NCBI RefSeq assembly: GCF_022810305.1
Contig: NZ_JALGQH010000018.1
Span: 51,666-115,665, forward strand
DNA: 64,000 nucleotides
DNA from: Rhodococcus sp. ARC_M6
GTDB lineage: Bacteria > Actinomycetota > Actinomycetes > Mycobacteriales > Mycobacteriaceae
Reading direction: 5' to 3'
Positions 16,710 to 24,784 of the stretch are shown here, in pieces. How positions within the stretch are numbered: the stretch's first letter is position 1; each line of letters starts with the position of its first letter. Made by a program: the position numbers and the translations under genes. The notes under the pieces were generated by a model, which saw only the letters and a program-made list of their open reading frames with translations, was not told the origin of the DNA and searched no databases.

Positions 16710-19076
16710 TCAGGATTCCTTTGCCGCGACCGTGGGCAGCTTGCACACGGATGCCATGAATGAGTCGATCTCGTCGGCGCTGTAGCCCAATTCGGCTAGA
16801 ATCTCCGCCGAGTGCTGACCGAGTTGCGGGCTTCCGCCCTTGAAGCGGCCAGGAGTATCGGACAGATGGATCACCATGCCGACTTCACGCGACCAGCCGT
16901 ATTCGGGGTGGTGATGTTCGACGACGCGCTGGGAGTCGAGCGCCCATTCCTCCCACAGCAACTCGGGCATGATCGGGTAGTCGAGAGGAATTTCCGCGGG
17001 AACGTTGTTGTCGTCGAGCATCTTGAATGCCCCAGCGCTGTCGAGTGCAGCGAATGCTGCCTGGAGGATTTCCGCCAACGCCTCCGCATTGTCAACGCGG
17101 GCAGCCTTCGTAGCGAACCGCTGGTCCGACGAGAGTTCGGGGGTGTTGAGCGCGGCTGCCAGTCGACCGAATGCCGCATCACCGAATACAGCGATGCAGA
17201 TCCACCCGTCTGACGTCTTGTACAGACGATAGAGCGGAGACCACCCGTTCTGATCGGAATCAAGCTCATGCGCGGGTATCGCATTGCCCTCGAGGTCCGC
17301 CGAGTGCTCACTGATCACGAACAGGCTCGAGTGCAACTGTGGACTCTCCACGTACTGAGCTTCACCGGTATTGAGGCGGTGGTGCAGTCCGAGCAGAACG
17401 GTCACTGCCCCAAGGAAACCGTTGTAGAGATCCTCGTTGCCGATAACCCGACGGATCGGCGGATTGCCCTTGCCGGAGCCTTCGAAGTTGAGACCCACCA
17501 GACCGGAGACCAAGGGCGCAAACGACTTCAGCGACGACTTCGGACCAGCCGAGCCGAATCCGGGCAAGTATGCGTACAGAAGATCCGGATTGATTGCCTT
17601 GAGCTGTTCGTATCCGAGACCGATCTTCTCGGCCTTACCAGGTCGGTAATTTTGCAGCACCACATCGGCCTCGGCGACCAACCGGTGGGCAATTTCCTGG
17701 CCCTTCTTGGTTCGCATGTCCAGAGCGATGTTGCGCTTTCCGCGGTTCGCACCCTCGAAAAGGTCGCCCAGCGGACGCATCTGATCACCGACCAGCGGCT
17801 CGATCTTGATGACATCGGCACCCAGGTCCGACAGCAGACGGGCCGCAAATCCGGTCGCAAAGTAGGAACTGAAGTCGAGGATCTTGACGCCCTGCAGCGG
17901 CGCGGTGACCGCGGAGCCTTCAGTCGGCGCGGGTGCCCAGATCGGTGAGCGCGCAATTTCACCGATGCGCTCGTCGTGCGCGCCGGGACGCGGAGCAGCA
18001 GTCGGTGTTGCCGGCTTCGACTTCTCGAAACGGATGACCGGTCCGATCTGTCGGATCGTTCCGTGATCTTCGTCAGGCAGTTCGATGGCGATCTCGGCGA
18101 ACTTCACCTGGTCGTCTTCGAACGTCTCTTCCGGATGCAAGAGCGGCAAAGCCGCGATATCGGCAGCATGGAACATCTCGAGCCACTCGTCGCGGTTACG
18201 CGACTTGAACGCCTCGGGAACCTTGTTGCGAGCAATGTCGAGCTCGATGTCGTTGAGCGGCACTGACATCTCGGGACCGTCGATGGTTTGAGTCTGATCA
18301 CCGAAACCAAGCAGGTCCATCATGCGCTTGTAGGATCCGGGACCGCCGGTGTGCGGGGTCAGCCATTTGCCGTCGGCACACTGGAAAGGGTCGGTGATCA
18401 GACGCTTGTTACCGAAGCCGGTCTGCGTACCGCTGCGCGCCAGGTAGGAAATGTCCTTCTCGTTCCACCACCAGTTCATCGACGAGATAGCCAGCATTCC
18501 GTCGAGCAGAGAGGTATCAACCTTCTGGCCGGTGCCGTTGAGCTTTCGGGCACGCAGGGCCGAAAGAATACCGATGGTAGTAATGAAGGCAGTGCCGTAC
18601 GAGACCGTCGGGTGCCCCATGAAGATCGGACCGGACCGGTGACCGCCCTGCTCAGCCATCTGCCCCAGACGCGCATTGAGGAGCGCCTCGTATCCGGGTC
18701 GCTGTGCAAGTGGTCCCTCGTTGCCGTAACCGGTTACCGAGGCATACACCAGTTCAGGATGACGAGCATGGACTGCTTCGTAGTCGAGCTCGAATTCCTT
18801 CGCCCGTCCGCTACCGAACGATTCGATGAAAACATCTGCGGTGGAAAGCAACTGCTCCGCGATCTTGCGTCCCTCATCAGTACGCAGATCTGCCTGAACA
18901 CTCCACTTTCCACGGTCCAGCGACTTACGCATCGCAGAATTCGCATCGTGGCCACCGCCCGGGCGCTCCAGTTTGATGACCCTCGCTCCGTAGTCGGCGA
19001 GCATCATGCTGGAAATAGCGGACGGCATTCCCCAACTCGCATCAACGACTACGAGTCCGTCAAGTGGACCGACCAT
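16710..19076 (-). CDS. Tandem two-domain CaiB/BaiF CoA-transferase
   Basis: 788 residues made of two class III CoA-transferase domains. Domain 1 (about 1-365) begins LDGLVVVDASWGMP and has DYGARVIKLE and a catalytic-site Asp in VDTSLLDGMLAISS. A linker rich in Pro/Ala (about 370-395) joins domain 2 (about 395-780), which begins LQGVKILDFSSYFATGFA and has DLGADVIKIE and VVLQNYRPG. The matching active-site stretch of domain 2 is VESPQLHSSLFVIS, with His where Asp is expected. The class is an interlocked dimer, so a fused protein could form a pseudo-dimer with one active site. It is followed closely by the ACAD pair and preceded by two microprotein genes. Bile-acid or racemase-type relatives are alternatives for function. 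Confidence 0.86.
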   Translation of the reverse strand: MVGPLDGLVVVDASWGMPSAISSMMLADYGARVIKLERPGGGHDANSAMRKSLDRGKWSVQADLRTDEGRKIAEQLLSTADVFIESFGSGRAKEFELDYEAVHARHPELVYASVTGYGNEGPLAQRPGYEALLNARLGQMAEQGGHRSGPIFMGHPTVSYGTAFITTIGILSALRARKLNGTGQKVDTSLLDGMLAISSMNWWWNEKDISYLARSGTQTGFGNKRLITDPFQCADGKWLTPHTGGPGSYKRMMDLLGFGDQTQTIDGPEMSVPLNDIELDIARNKVPEAFKSRNRDEWLEMFHAADIAALPLLHPEETFEDDQVKFAEIAIELPDEDHGTIRQIGPVIRFEKSKPATPTAAPRPGAHDERIGEIARSPIWAPAPTEGSAVTAPLQGVKILDFSSYFATGFAARLLSDLGADVIKIEPLVGDQMRPLGDLFEGANRGKRNIALDMRTKKGQEIAHRLVAEADVVLQNYRPGKAEKIGLGYEQLKAINPDLLYAYLPGFGSAGPKSSLKSFAPLVSGLVGLNFEGSGKGNPPIRRVIGNEDLYNGFLGAVTVLLGLHHRLNTGEAQYVESPQLHSSLFVISEHSADLEGNAIPAHELDSDQNGWSPLYRLYKTSDGWICIAVFGDAAFGRLAAALNTPELSSDQRFATKAARVDNAEALAEILQAAFAALDSAGAFKMLDDNNVPAEIPLDYPIMPELLWEEWALDSQRVVEHHHPEYGWSREVGMVIHLSDTPGRFKGGSPQLGQHSAEILAELGYSADEIDSFMASVCKLPTVAAKES

Positions 19077-19185
19077 TGCACCGTCTCCTTATCTCATGCG
19101 CGGTACGCGCAGCATTGCCAGCAGGCCGACGACACGGCCGATACGATTTTGTTTGTGCAGATACCGAACCGAGAGCCTTGTTCGC

Positions 19186-19332
19186 TCAGTCGGATGACGG
19201 AAGTGGCTTCGCCGTAACGAGTTCCATTGCAACACCGTGGCAGGTGAACTGCCCATCACCCTTCTTGACGCAGATGATCTGGGTTTCACAGGTCGCGCAG
19301 GTATAGCGCTTACCAACCTCGTTCATGTTCAT
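19186..19332 (-). CDS. 48-residue desulforedoxin-like microprotein B
   Basis: A small open frame with MNMNEVGKRYTCATC at its N-terminus, then ETQIICVKKGDGQFTCHG. The pattern C-x2-C ... GG/GDG ... C-[CH]-G resembles the desulforedoxin / desulfoferrodoxin N-terminal FeS4 or zinc knuckle, except that the final Cys pair is CH. The rest of the protein is a short polar tail. A ribosome-like AAGAAGGG precedes the ATG at 19332; an ATG at 19326 is also in frame. It lies 53 bases downstream of microprotein A and 109 bases upstream of the tandem CoA-transferase, same strand. Metal (Fe or Zn) binding is inferred; function is unknown. Confidence 0.68.
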   Translation of the reverse strand: MNMNEVGKRYTCATCETQIICVKKGDGQFTCHGVAMELVTAKPLPSSD

Positions 19333-19385
19333 GCCCTTCTTGCTGACGCATTTCGGCAGACCGGAATGCGGTGATTATCGGTTTG

Positions 19386-19532
19386 CTATGCGCCGAAAGT
19401 AATTTCGACAGACTGGCCGCAACACGTGAGAGCCGATCCGCCGGCCTTTGTCACGATCGCTTCGGAACCGCACACGTTGCAGCGCAGTCGATTGCCATTG
19501 CCGGCCTGCGTTCCCACAGAATCAGAACTCAT
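19386..19532 (-). CDS. 48-residue desulforedoxin-like microprotein A
   Basis: A small frame from ATG 19532, with AGAAGGAG six bases upstream. After a Gly/Ser-rich N-terminus come LRCNVCGSEAIVTKAGGS and LTCCGQSVEITFGA. C-x2-C plus CC with a GG between and a CCGQ ending is the classic desulforedoxin-type metal site (rubredoxin-like FeS4, or Zn). The whole protein is just this knuckle, shorter than rubredoxins. It heads an apparent operon A - B - tandem CoA-transferase - ACAD - ACAD, with a promoter at 19590-19618. It may be an electron carrier, a metal-sensing or structural subunit; nothing in the sequence decides this. Confidence 0.72.
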   Translation of the reverse strand: MSSDSVGTQAGNGNRLRCNVCGSEAIVTKAGGSALTCCGQSVEITFGA

Positions 19533-19589
19533 CTCGCGCTCCTTCTAGTGACACCCGTGGACTCGCTTGAACCCACTGTAACCCATTTC

Positions 19590-19618
19590 ACTATAATCAT
19601 GATCATAGACTTCGGCAA
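19590..19618 (-). promoter_or_regulatory. Promoter and AATCATGATCAT element of the microprotein/CoA-transferase operon
   Basis: Minus-strand TTGCCG (19618-19613), 17-base spacer, TATAGT (19595-19590). The spacer contains the palindrome ATGATCAT beside the -10, related to the wATCAT cores at the dctP and dctQ promoters. A mirrored AATCATAGTCAT occurs about 110 bases away before the divergent gene at 19788. Confidence 0.55.
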
Positions 19619-19787
19619 CCATTGACTTCGATCCCGAGGCGCACGCCCCGCCGGAAGCCTCGTCCGGCGATTGCAGTCGCCTATCCCGTCACCTTGTTCT
19701 CAATTCATGACTATGATTATTTGAATTAGAGTCGATAGTAGGGCTCCGCGTTCAACTACACAAGACCACCGGAATGAGGAGTAATCC

Positions 19788-20279
19788 ATGACCGAATCCG
19801 AAGACCCCAATCCGTCCGAAGACACCGGCCCCTCCAAAGACACCAGCGCCGACGTCCGCAAGCCGATCCCTCGACCCGATGAGAACTCGGCGGGATACTG
19901 GACTGCCGCGCGTGAGCACCGCCTCGCAATTCAGTACTGCGCGCCGTGCGAACTGCTGATTCACACACCAGCCGGCATCTGCCCACAATGCGACAACGAC
20001 GACCTCGACTACCGAGATGTCTCCGGCCGGGGAAAGCTCTACTCCTACACAGTTATTCACGATGCTCCGGCACCAGCTTTTGCAAACATGCTGCCGTACA
20101 TCGTCGGTGTCATCGAACTCGAAGAGCAGGACCGACTGTTCATGATCGCCAATATCCTGGATACGCCCACTGAATCCGTAAAAATTGGAATTCCGATGGA
20201 AGTGACGTTCGAGAGTCTGACCCCGGATTGTGAACTGCCTCAGTTCCGCCCGGCGCACTTCAACACGACTGGAGACTGA
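19788..20279 (+). CDS. DUF35 OB-fold/zinc-ribbon acyl-CoA-associated protein
   Basis: 163 residues with an acidic, disordered N-terminal 30 residues, then the rubredoxin-like zinc ribbon (YCAPCELL and GICPQCDND, four Cys about residues 51-69) and an OB fold (SGRGKLYSYTVIHDAP, YIVGVIELEEQDRLFM). DUF35 proteins bind the CoA end of the substrate for thiolase-fold partners. It is three bases upstream of the thiolase-like gene at 20283, so the two surely form a complex. In steroid side-chain degradation a comparable DUF35 domain pairs with the retro-aldolase Ltp2. It is divergent from the microprotein operon. Confidence 0.86.
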   Translation: MTESEDPNPSEDTGPSKDTSADVRKPIPRPDENSAGYWTAAREHRLAIQYCAPCELLIHTPAGICPQCDNDDLDYRDVSGRGKLYSYTVIHDAPAPAFANMLPYIVGVIELEEQDRLFMIANILDTPTESVKIGIPMEVTFESLTPDCELPQFRPAHFNTTGD

Positions 20280-20282
20280 CCC

Positions 20283-21470
20283 ATGTGGGAACTACGCGAC
20301 AAGGTAGCGATCGCCGGAATCGGGTACACCGAACTCACCCGCCGATCCCCTCGAACACTGGCATCGTTGACTCTCGAGGCAGTAGATGCAGCGATCGCCG
20401 ATGCGGGTTTGGCCCGCAAGGACATCGACGGACTGGCGACCACTCCGACGATGCCCGTCTACGGCGGAGACAAGGGCACTATCGACGGCGTCGACGTCGT
20501 CACACCCGGATTTCTCGGTCAGGCAATGCATATCCAAGATCAACTGACCTGGATGGGCAACACGACCCCGATGGTCACCCATGCCGCTATCGACGCTATC
20601 AACGCTCTGGCCGCCGGTGCCTGTTCACACGTAATCGTCTATCGCGCACTACATATGCCGGTCGGACGCTACTCGAACTTCACCAACGCCCACGCTGCCG
20701 GCCGAGACCAGTACTTTGCTCCCTACGGCTTTTCGATGCCCGCAGCCTGGGCCGCCACCGTCTTCCGTCGCTTCCTGGATCTGCGGGGCGGGACGCGCGA
20801 GAGTCTGGCGCGTTTCGCGGTGGATAATCGCGCCAACGCAAACAAGAACCCTCACGCGTTCTTCCGTGACAAACCCCTGACGACGGAGCAGTACCTGGCC
20901 TCGCGCATGATCGCCGACCCAATCACCATGCTGGACTGCGATATTCCCGTCGACGGTGCGGTCGCGATGGTTCTCACCCGCGCCGACCGTGCGCGTGATC
21001 TGAAGAATCCACCGGCCTTGGTGAGTGGCTACGCCGCCAGCACCCGTCTCGGTTCCACCGGTGTGCCGATGAACCTGGAAGACATCCTCGCCGGCTGCGC
21101 ACAGACCGGTGAACGCCTCTGGGCATCAACCGGTTTGAGTGCCTCCGATATCGATGTCGCTCAACTCTACGATGGATTCAGCGTATTCACGCACACCTGG
21201 CTCGAAGGCCTGGGCTTGGTTCCGCCCGGCGAGGCGCTCCGGTTCATCGACGACGGCAACGCTCGCCTCACCGGCACTCTCCCGGTCAACACCGGCGGTG
21301 GCTGCCTGGCAGAAGGACGCTTGCACGGCATGACGCAACTGACCGAAGCGGCCTATCAAGTCACCGATCGCGGCGGCGAACGACAGGTACCGGGGGCGTC
21401 ACGATCGATCGTGACTGTCTCGAACGGCTTGGCCGGCTCCACGGCATTCGTCATCAGTCGAGACAGCTGA
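20283..21470 (+). CDS. Thiolase-fold protein, probable retro-aldolase (Ltp2/SCP-x-like)
   Basis: 395-residue thiolase-superfamily protein of the SCP-x/lipid-transfer branch. It has the N-terminal AIAGIGYTELTRRSPRTLASL and the LYDGFSVFTHTWLEGLGL segment with a conserved Tyr. The nucleophilic Cys region is replaced (PMVTHAAIDAINALAAG has no Cys), the usual GHP is replaced in GGGCLAEGRLHGMTQLTE, and the C-terminal catalytic Cys loop reads VSNGLAGSTAFVIS. Without Cys it should not be a thiolase. The pattern fits Ltp2-type aldolases, which cleave a beta-hydroxyacyl-CoA to a ketone or aldehyde plus a shorter acyl-CoA with a DUF35 partner, here encoded three bases upstream. The substrate is unknown. 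Confidence 0.8.
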   Translation: MWELRDKVAIAGIGYTELTRRSPRTLASLTLEAVDAAIADAGLARKDIDGLATTPTMPVYGGDKGTIDGVDVVTPGFLGQAMHIQDQLTWMGNTTPMVTHAAIDAINALAAGACSHVIVYRALHMPVGRYSNFTNAHAAGRDQYFAPYGFSMPAAWAATVFRRFLDLRGGTRESLARFAVDNRANANKNPHAFFRDKPLTTEQYLASRMIADPITMLDCDIPVDGAVAMVLTRADRARDLKNPPALVSGYAASTRLGSTGVPMNLEDILAGCAQTGERLWASTGLSASDIDVAQLYDGFSVFTHTWLEGLGLVPPGEALRFIDDGNARLTGTLPVNTGGGCLAEGRLHGMTQLTEAAYQVTDRGGERQVPGASRSIVTVSNGLAGSTAFVISRDS

Positions 21471-21482
21471 GATTTCGTTCAG

Positions 21483-21542
21483 AAATCGAGCGGGGTTCTC
21501 CGGCACCATTGGAAAATAGTGTCGGAGAACCCCGCTCGATTT
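21483..21542. terminator. Strong bidirectional hairpin terminator
   Basis: 20-base perfect inverted repeat (21483-21502 with 21523-21542, core CGAGCGGGGTTCTCCG) with a 20-base AT-rich loop, between the convergent genes ending at 21470 and 21561. Confidence 0.8.
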
Positions 21543-21560
21543 CAATACCGCCCTACCGGA

Positions 21561-22853
21561 TTACGCGTCGTACGCGCTGTCCGTCAGGTCAAACTTCGCG
21601 CGTGCCTTCTCCTCGAGGGCCGGGATGTGGTAGCTCGGGAACAGGCCCTCCGCCGGCTCGACCCCGCGCAGCAGCTGACGTGCTACGGCGATCTTGTGAA
21701 TCTCGGTAGCACCGTCGGCAAGTCCCATGTGGTAGCTCTCGAGCAGCCACTTACCCAACGGAAGTTCTTTGGAGACGCCGAGCGAACCGTGCAGCTGAAC
21801 GGCACGAGAGGTGACGTCGAGAAGCACCTTCGGCATCGCAGCCTTGACCGCTGCGATGTCCTTGATGACCTTGCGGTAGTCGTTCTCCTGATCGATCTTC
21901 CACGCGGTGCGCAACACGAACAGGCGGAACTGCTCAATTTGGATCCATGAGTCCGCGATCATCTCCTGAACCAACTGCTTGTCGCCCAGTCGACCACCTC
22001 GTGTTGTGCGAGACACTGCGCGCTCGAGCATCATGTCGAGTGAAGCCTTCACCAATCCGACGGTACGCATCGCATGGTGAATCCGGCCGCCGCCGAGACG
22101 GGTCTGCGCCACCTCGAAGCCCTGTCCGACTCCACCGAGGATGTGGTCCTTGGGAATTCGCACATTCTCCCACCGCGTGTACGCGTGGGTACCGACCTCG
22201 TAGTCGTGTCCCCACACACCGGTGTTACGAACGATCGAGAGTCCCGGCGTCTCGGCCGGAACGATGAACTGCGAAAGGCGCTTGTGGGGTTCAGCCTCAG
22301 GATCGGTCACTACCATCACGATATAGAAGGACGCGAATCGCGCGTTGGATCCGAACCACTTCTCGCCGTTGATAACCCACTCGTCGCCATCGAGAACAGC
22401 GGTGGTCTCGAACTCCACGGGGTTGGATCCACCCTGGGGTTCCGTCATCGCGTAGCAGGAGACGATCTCGTTGGCGACGAGGGGCTCGAGGTAGCGCTTC
22501 TTGAGCTCTGGGGTGCCGTAGTGGGCCAGAATCTCGGTGTTTCCCGAATCTGGTGCCTGGCAGCCGAAAACAACGGGTCCGCTGTGTGTGCGGCCGATAA
22601 TCTCGTTAAGCAGGCCAAGCTTGAGCTGGCCGTAGCCCTGTCCGCCGAGTTCGGCACCAAGGTGTGTAGCCCACAGTCCCTTCTCACGAACCTTCTGCTG
22701 CAACGGCTTGATCAGCTTGTTGCGCAGAGGATCCGACATGTCCCAGGCATGGGTGATGACGCGGTCGACCGGTTCTACCTCTTCGCGAACAAACTCCTCG
22801 GCCCAATCCAGAACCTTCTGGTACTCCGGGTCGGTCTCAAAACCCCAAGACAT
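21561..22853 (-). CDS. Acyl-CoA dehydrogenase (ACAD10/11-like)
   Basis: 430-residue ACAD. The FAD/substrate loop is AMTEPQGGSNPVEF, then GEKWFGSNARFASF. The C-terminal arm is QLHGSLGVSKELPLGKWLLE followed by LADGATEIHKIAVARQLL, where Asp replaces the catalytic Glu of the medium-chain pattern. This places it near the ACAD10/11 group rather than straight-chain enzymes. It is the last gene of a minus-strand run from 28293 (ligase, thiolase, SDR, MDR, SDR, ACAD) and ends at the shared hairpin. It probably oxidises an acyl-CoA in the lower pathway. Confidence 0.87.
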   Translation of the reverse strand: MSWGFETDPEYQKVLDWAEEFVREEVEPVDRVITHAWDMSDPLRNKLIKPLQQKVREKGLWATHLGAELGGQGYGQLKLGLLNEIIGRTHSGPVVFGCQAPDSGNTEILAHYGTPELKKRYLEPLVANEIVSCYAMTEPQGGSNPVEFETTAVLDGDEWVINGEKWFGSNARFASFYIVMVVTDPEAEPHKRLSQFIVPAETPGLSIVRNTGVWGHDYEVGTHAYTRWENVRIPKDHILGGVGQGFEVAQTRLGGGRIHHAMRTVGLVKASLDMMLERAVSRTTRGGRLGDKQLVQEMIADSWIQIEQFRLFVLRTAWKIDQENDYRKVIKDIAAVKAAMPKVLLDVTSRAVQLHGSLGVSKELPLGKWLLESYHMGLADGATEIHKIAVARQLLRGVEPAEGLFPSYHIPALEEKARAKFDLTDSAYDA

Positions 22854-22917
22854 CGCTATTCCTTTCGTGGAAGTGTGTGGTTTCGGCGCCGATGCACCGT
22901 GAACCGAGTGCTACGGA

Positions 22918-23676
22918 CTAAGCTTTGGCGATACGTCCACCGTCCACGGGGAGCAATGCTCCAGTGGTGTAGCTCGATGCATCACCCGCCAAGTACAGTG
23001 CGGCACCGACAATTTCGTTGGGATTTCCCGCGCGGCGCAGTGGATATGCCTGCATGCGCTCCGCAACCTGATCCATGTCCCAGGCCTTGCTGATATCCGT
23101 CAGGAACGGGCCGGCCATGATCGCATTGACGCGCACTTTCGGGCCATAGGCCTGCGCGAAGCCCTTGGTGAGAATGTTCAGCCCACTTTTGGCGGCGGCA
23201 TAAGGCAGGTCACCGGGAGTAGGGCGCTCAGCGGCGATGCTGCTGATATTGATGATCGAACCGCCGTCCCCCTCGGCCATACGCTTACCGACCAGCGCGG
23301 TCAACCGGAAGGGGCCTTTGAGATTTACCGCCATCACCTTGTCGTACAGGTCCTCCGAGATCTCGTCGAGACTCGAGTACAGCGGCGACATACCCGCGTT
23401 GTTCACCAGGATATCGACCCGGCCGAACTCTTCGTAGGCACGCTCCACGAGTCCGTCCTGAGCCGCCCAGTCACCCATGTGGCACGCGAAAGCGACAGCC
23501 CGACGGCCAGTGCTCTCCCGTACCTGCGCCGCCAATTCCTCACAGCTGTCGAGCTTCCGGCTGACGATCATCACATCTGCACCGGCCTCGGCGAAGCCCA
23601 GGACCATCTCGCGTCCCAGTCCACGGCTTCCACCGGTCACCACGGCAACTTTGCCCTCGAGCTGAAGGTTCGACAT
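22918..23676 (-). CDS. Short-chain dehydrogenase/reductase (SDR)
   Basis: 252-residue classical SDR with TGGSRGLG, IVSRK after beta-2 (Ser-Arg, pointing to NADP), VNNAGMS, NISSIAAE, YAAAK, IMAGPFLTDI and the ending LLPVDGGRIAKA. The frame is open far upstream, but the ATG at 23676 (MSNLQLEGKV) has AAGGAGAGG at proper spacing and starts the fold, so it is chosen. Clues to NADP suggest a reductive ketone step or an enoyl-type reduction. It lies between the ACAD at 21561 and the MDR at 23753, all on the minus strand. Confidence 0.86.
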   Translation of the reverse strand: MSNLQLEGKVAVVTGGSRGLGREMVLGFAEAGADVMIVSRKLDSCEELAAQVRESTGRRAVAFACHMGDWAAQDGLVERAYEEFGRVDILVNNAGMSPLYSSLDEISEDLYDKVMAVNLKGPFRLTALVGKRMAEGDGGSIINISSIAAERPTPGDLPYAAAKSGLNILTKGFAQAYGPKVRVNAIMAGPFLTDISKAWDMDQVAERMQAYPLRRAGNPNEIVGAALYLAGDASSYTTGALLPVDGGRIAKA

Positions 23677-23752
23677 GTCAGGGTCCTCTCCTTGGCAAGA
23701 TCTCTCTCGCGTATTCGTACTACAGTTACGTTCGACCATCTGGGCCGCGGAA

Positions 23753-24784
23753 TCAGAGCGGGACAATCGTCTTCCCGGTTCCGGTGCCGTCCAGCATCCC
23801 CAGAAAGCCCGCCCACGCTCCTTCGATACCACCCGGCACTGCTGTCTCCACAGCCCGCACCGCACCGACGTGGAGCCACTCACGCATGTCTGCCTCGAAT
23901 TCCGGGCGGGCATCGCGATGATCACGAAGCAAGAAGCCCTCCATCCGAGCACGGCGCCACACGAGCTTGATCAGATTGCTGGGGCCGGGTTGCGGTGATT
24001 CCGCGCTGTAGATGCTGATCATCCCGCACAATGCCACGCGTGCATGATCATTGAGCACCCGAATCGCCGCCTCGAGGTGATCTCCGCCCACGTTGTCGAA
24101 GTAGGCGTCCAGACCCGGTGCGCCCAGTTCTGCCAGTGCCCCGCGAAGCAGAGTGCCGACCGAACCGTCGTGATAGTCGAATGCCGCATCCGCGCCGAGT
24201 TCACGAACCAACGCAACCTTGTCTTTAGATCCGGCACTCCCGATCACTGTGCAGCCCAGAGCTTTTGCAATCTGCACCACCGTCGAACCGACTGCACCCG
24301 CAGCGGAAGAGACGAAAACGACGTCACCTGACTTCAGCTGGGCAATCCGTCGTACACCGACCCATGCCGTCATACCGGGGATACCGAGTAGGCCCAGGTG
24401 GAGAGCGGAAACGCTGGCCTGTCCGTGGACAACCGTGCAAGCGGTTTCCGGTACCAGCGCATGCTCACGCCAACCGAAATCGTGCAGCACCGTGGCGCCA
24501 ACCGGAATTTCCACCGACGACGACGCAGTCACTCGCCCGATAGCGGGCGCTCGCATGGCTTCCCCGAGCACGTACGGATCTGCGTAGGTCGAGCGCGATG
24601 ACATCCGGCCTCGCATGTACGGCTCCACCGACATAACCTCGTTCTCGACCCGAACGAAACCTGGATCCGGCTCATCGACTTCAACTGTCACCAGTTCGAC
24701 ATCGGTGTCGTTCGGCTGGCCGTTCAGGTAGTGCACCAGTCGCCATTCCCGACTGAGCACGTGCCCGGTCGCGATCGCGGTCAC
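23753..24784 (-). CDS. NADP-dependent MDR-family oxidoreductase (zinc-free)
   Basis: 343-residue medium-chain reductase of the zinc-independent prostaglandin-reductase / curcumin-reductase group. The catalytic GroES half is residues 1-125, with EPYMRGRMSSRSTYADPY. The nucleotide half carries FVSSAAGAVGSTVVQIAKALG and GSAGSKDKVALVRELGADAAFDYHD, and the family signature LDAYFDNVGGDHLEA follows. No zinc ligands are seen. Such enzymes reduce the double bond of alpha,beta-unsaturated ketones or aldehydes with NADPH. The GTG at 24784 overlaps the stop of the upstream SDR by four bases (GTGA). An enone intermediate in the pathway is implied. Confidence 0.85.
   Translation of the reverse strand: MTAIATGHVLSREWRLVHYLNGQPNDTDVELVTVEVDEPDPGFVRVENEVMSVEPYMRGRMSSRSTYADPYVLGEAMRAPAIGRVTASSSVEIPVGATVLHDFGWREHALVPETACTVVHGQASVSALHLGLLGIPGMTAWVGVRRIAQLKSGDVVFVSSAAGAVGSTVVQIAKALGCTVIGSAGSKDKVALVRELGADAAFDYHDGSVGTLLRGALAELGAPGLDAYFDNVGGDHLEAAIRVLNDHARVALCGMISIYSAESPQPGPSNLIKLVWRRARMEGFLLRDHRDARPEFEADMREWLHVGAVRAVETAVPGGIEGAWAGFLGMLDGTGTGKTIVPL

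Noticed and set aside
14338..16763. Two plus-strand frames over 400 codons opposite the ACAD pair
   Set aside because: Antisense shadows of two well-supported dehydrogenases; no ribosome sites or recognisable domains.
20283..21470. Annotation as ordinary acetyl-CoA acetyltransferase
   Set aside because: Both catalytic Cys positions are missing, whereas the thiolase at 25597 has them.
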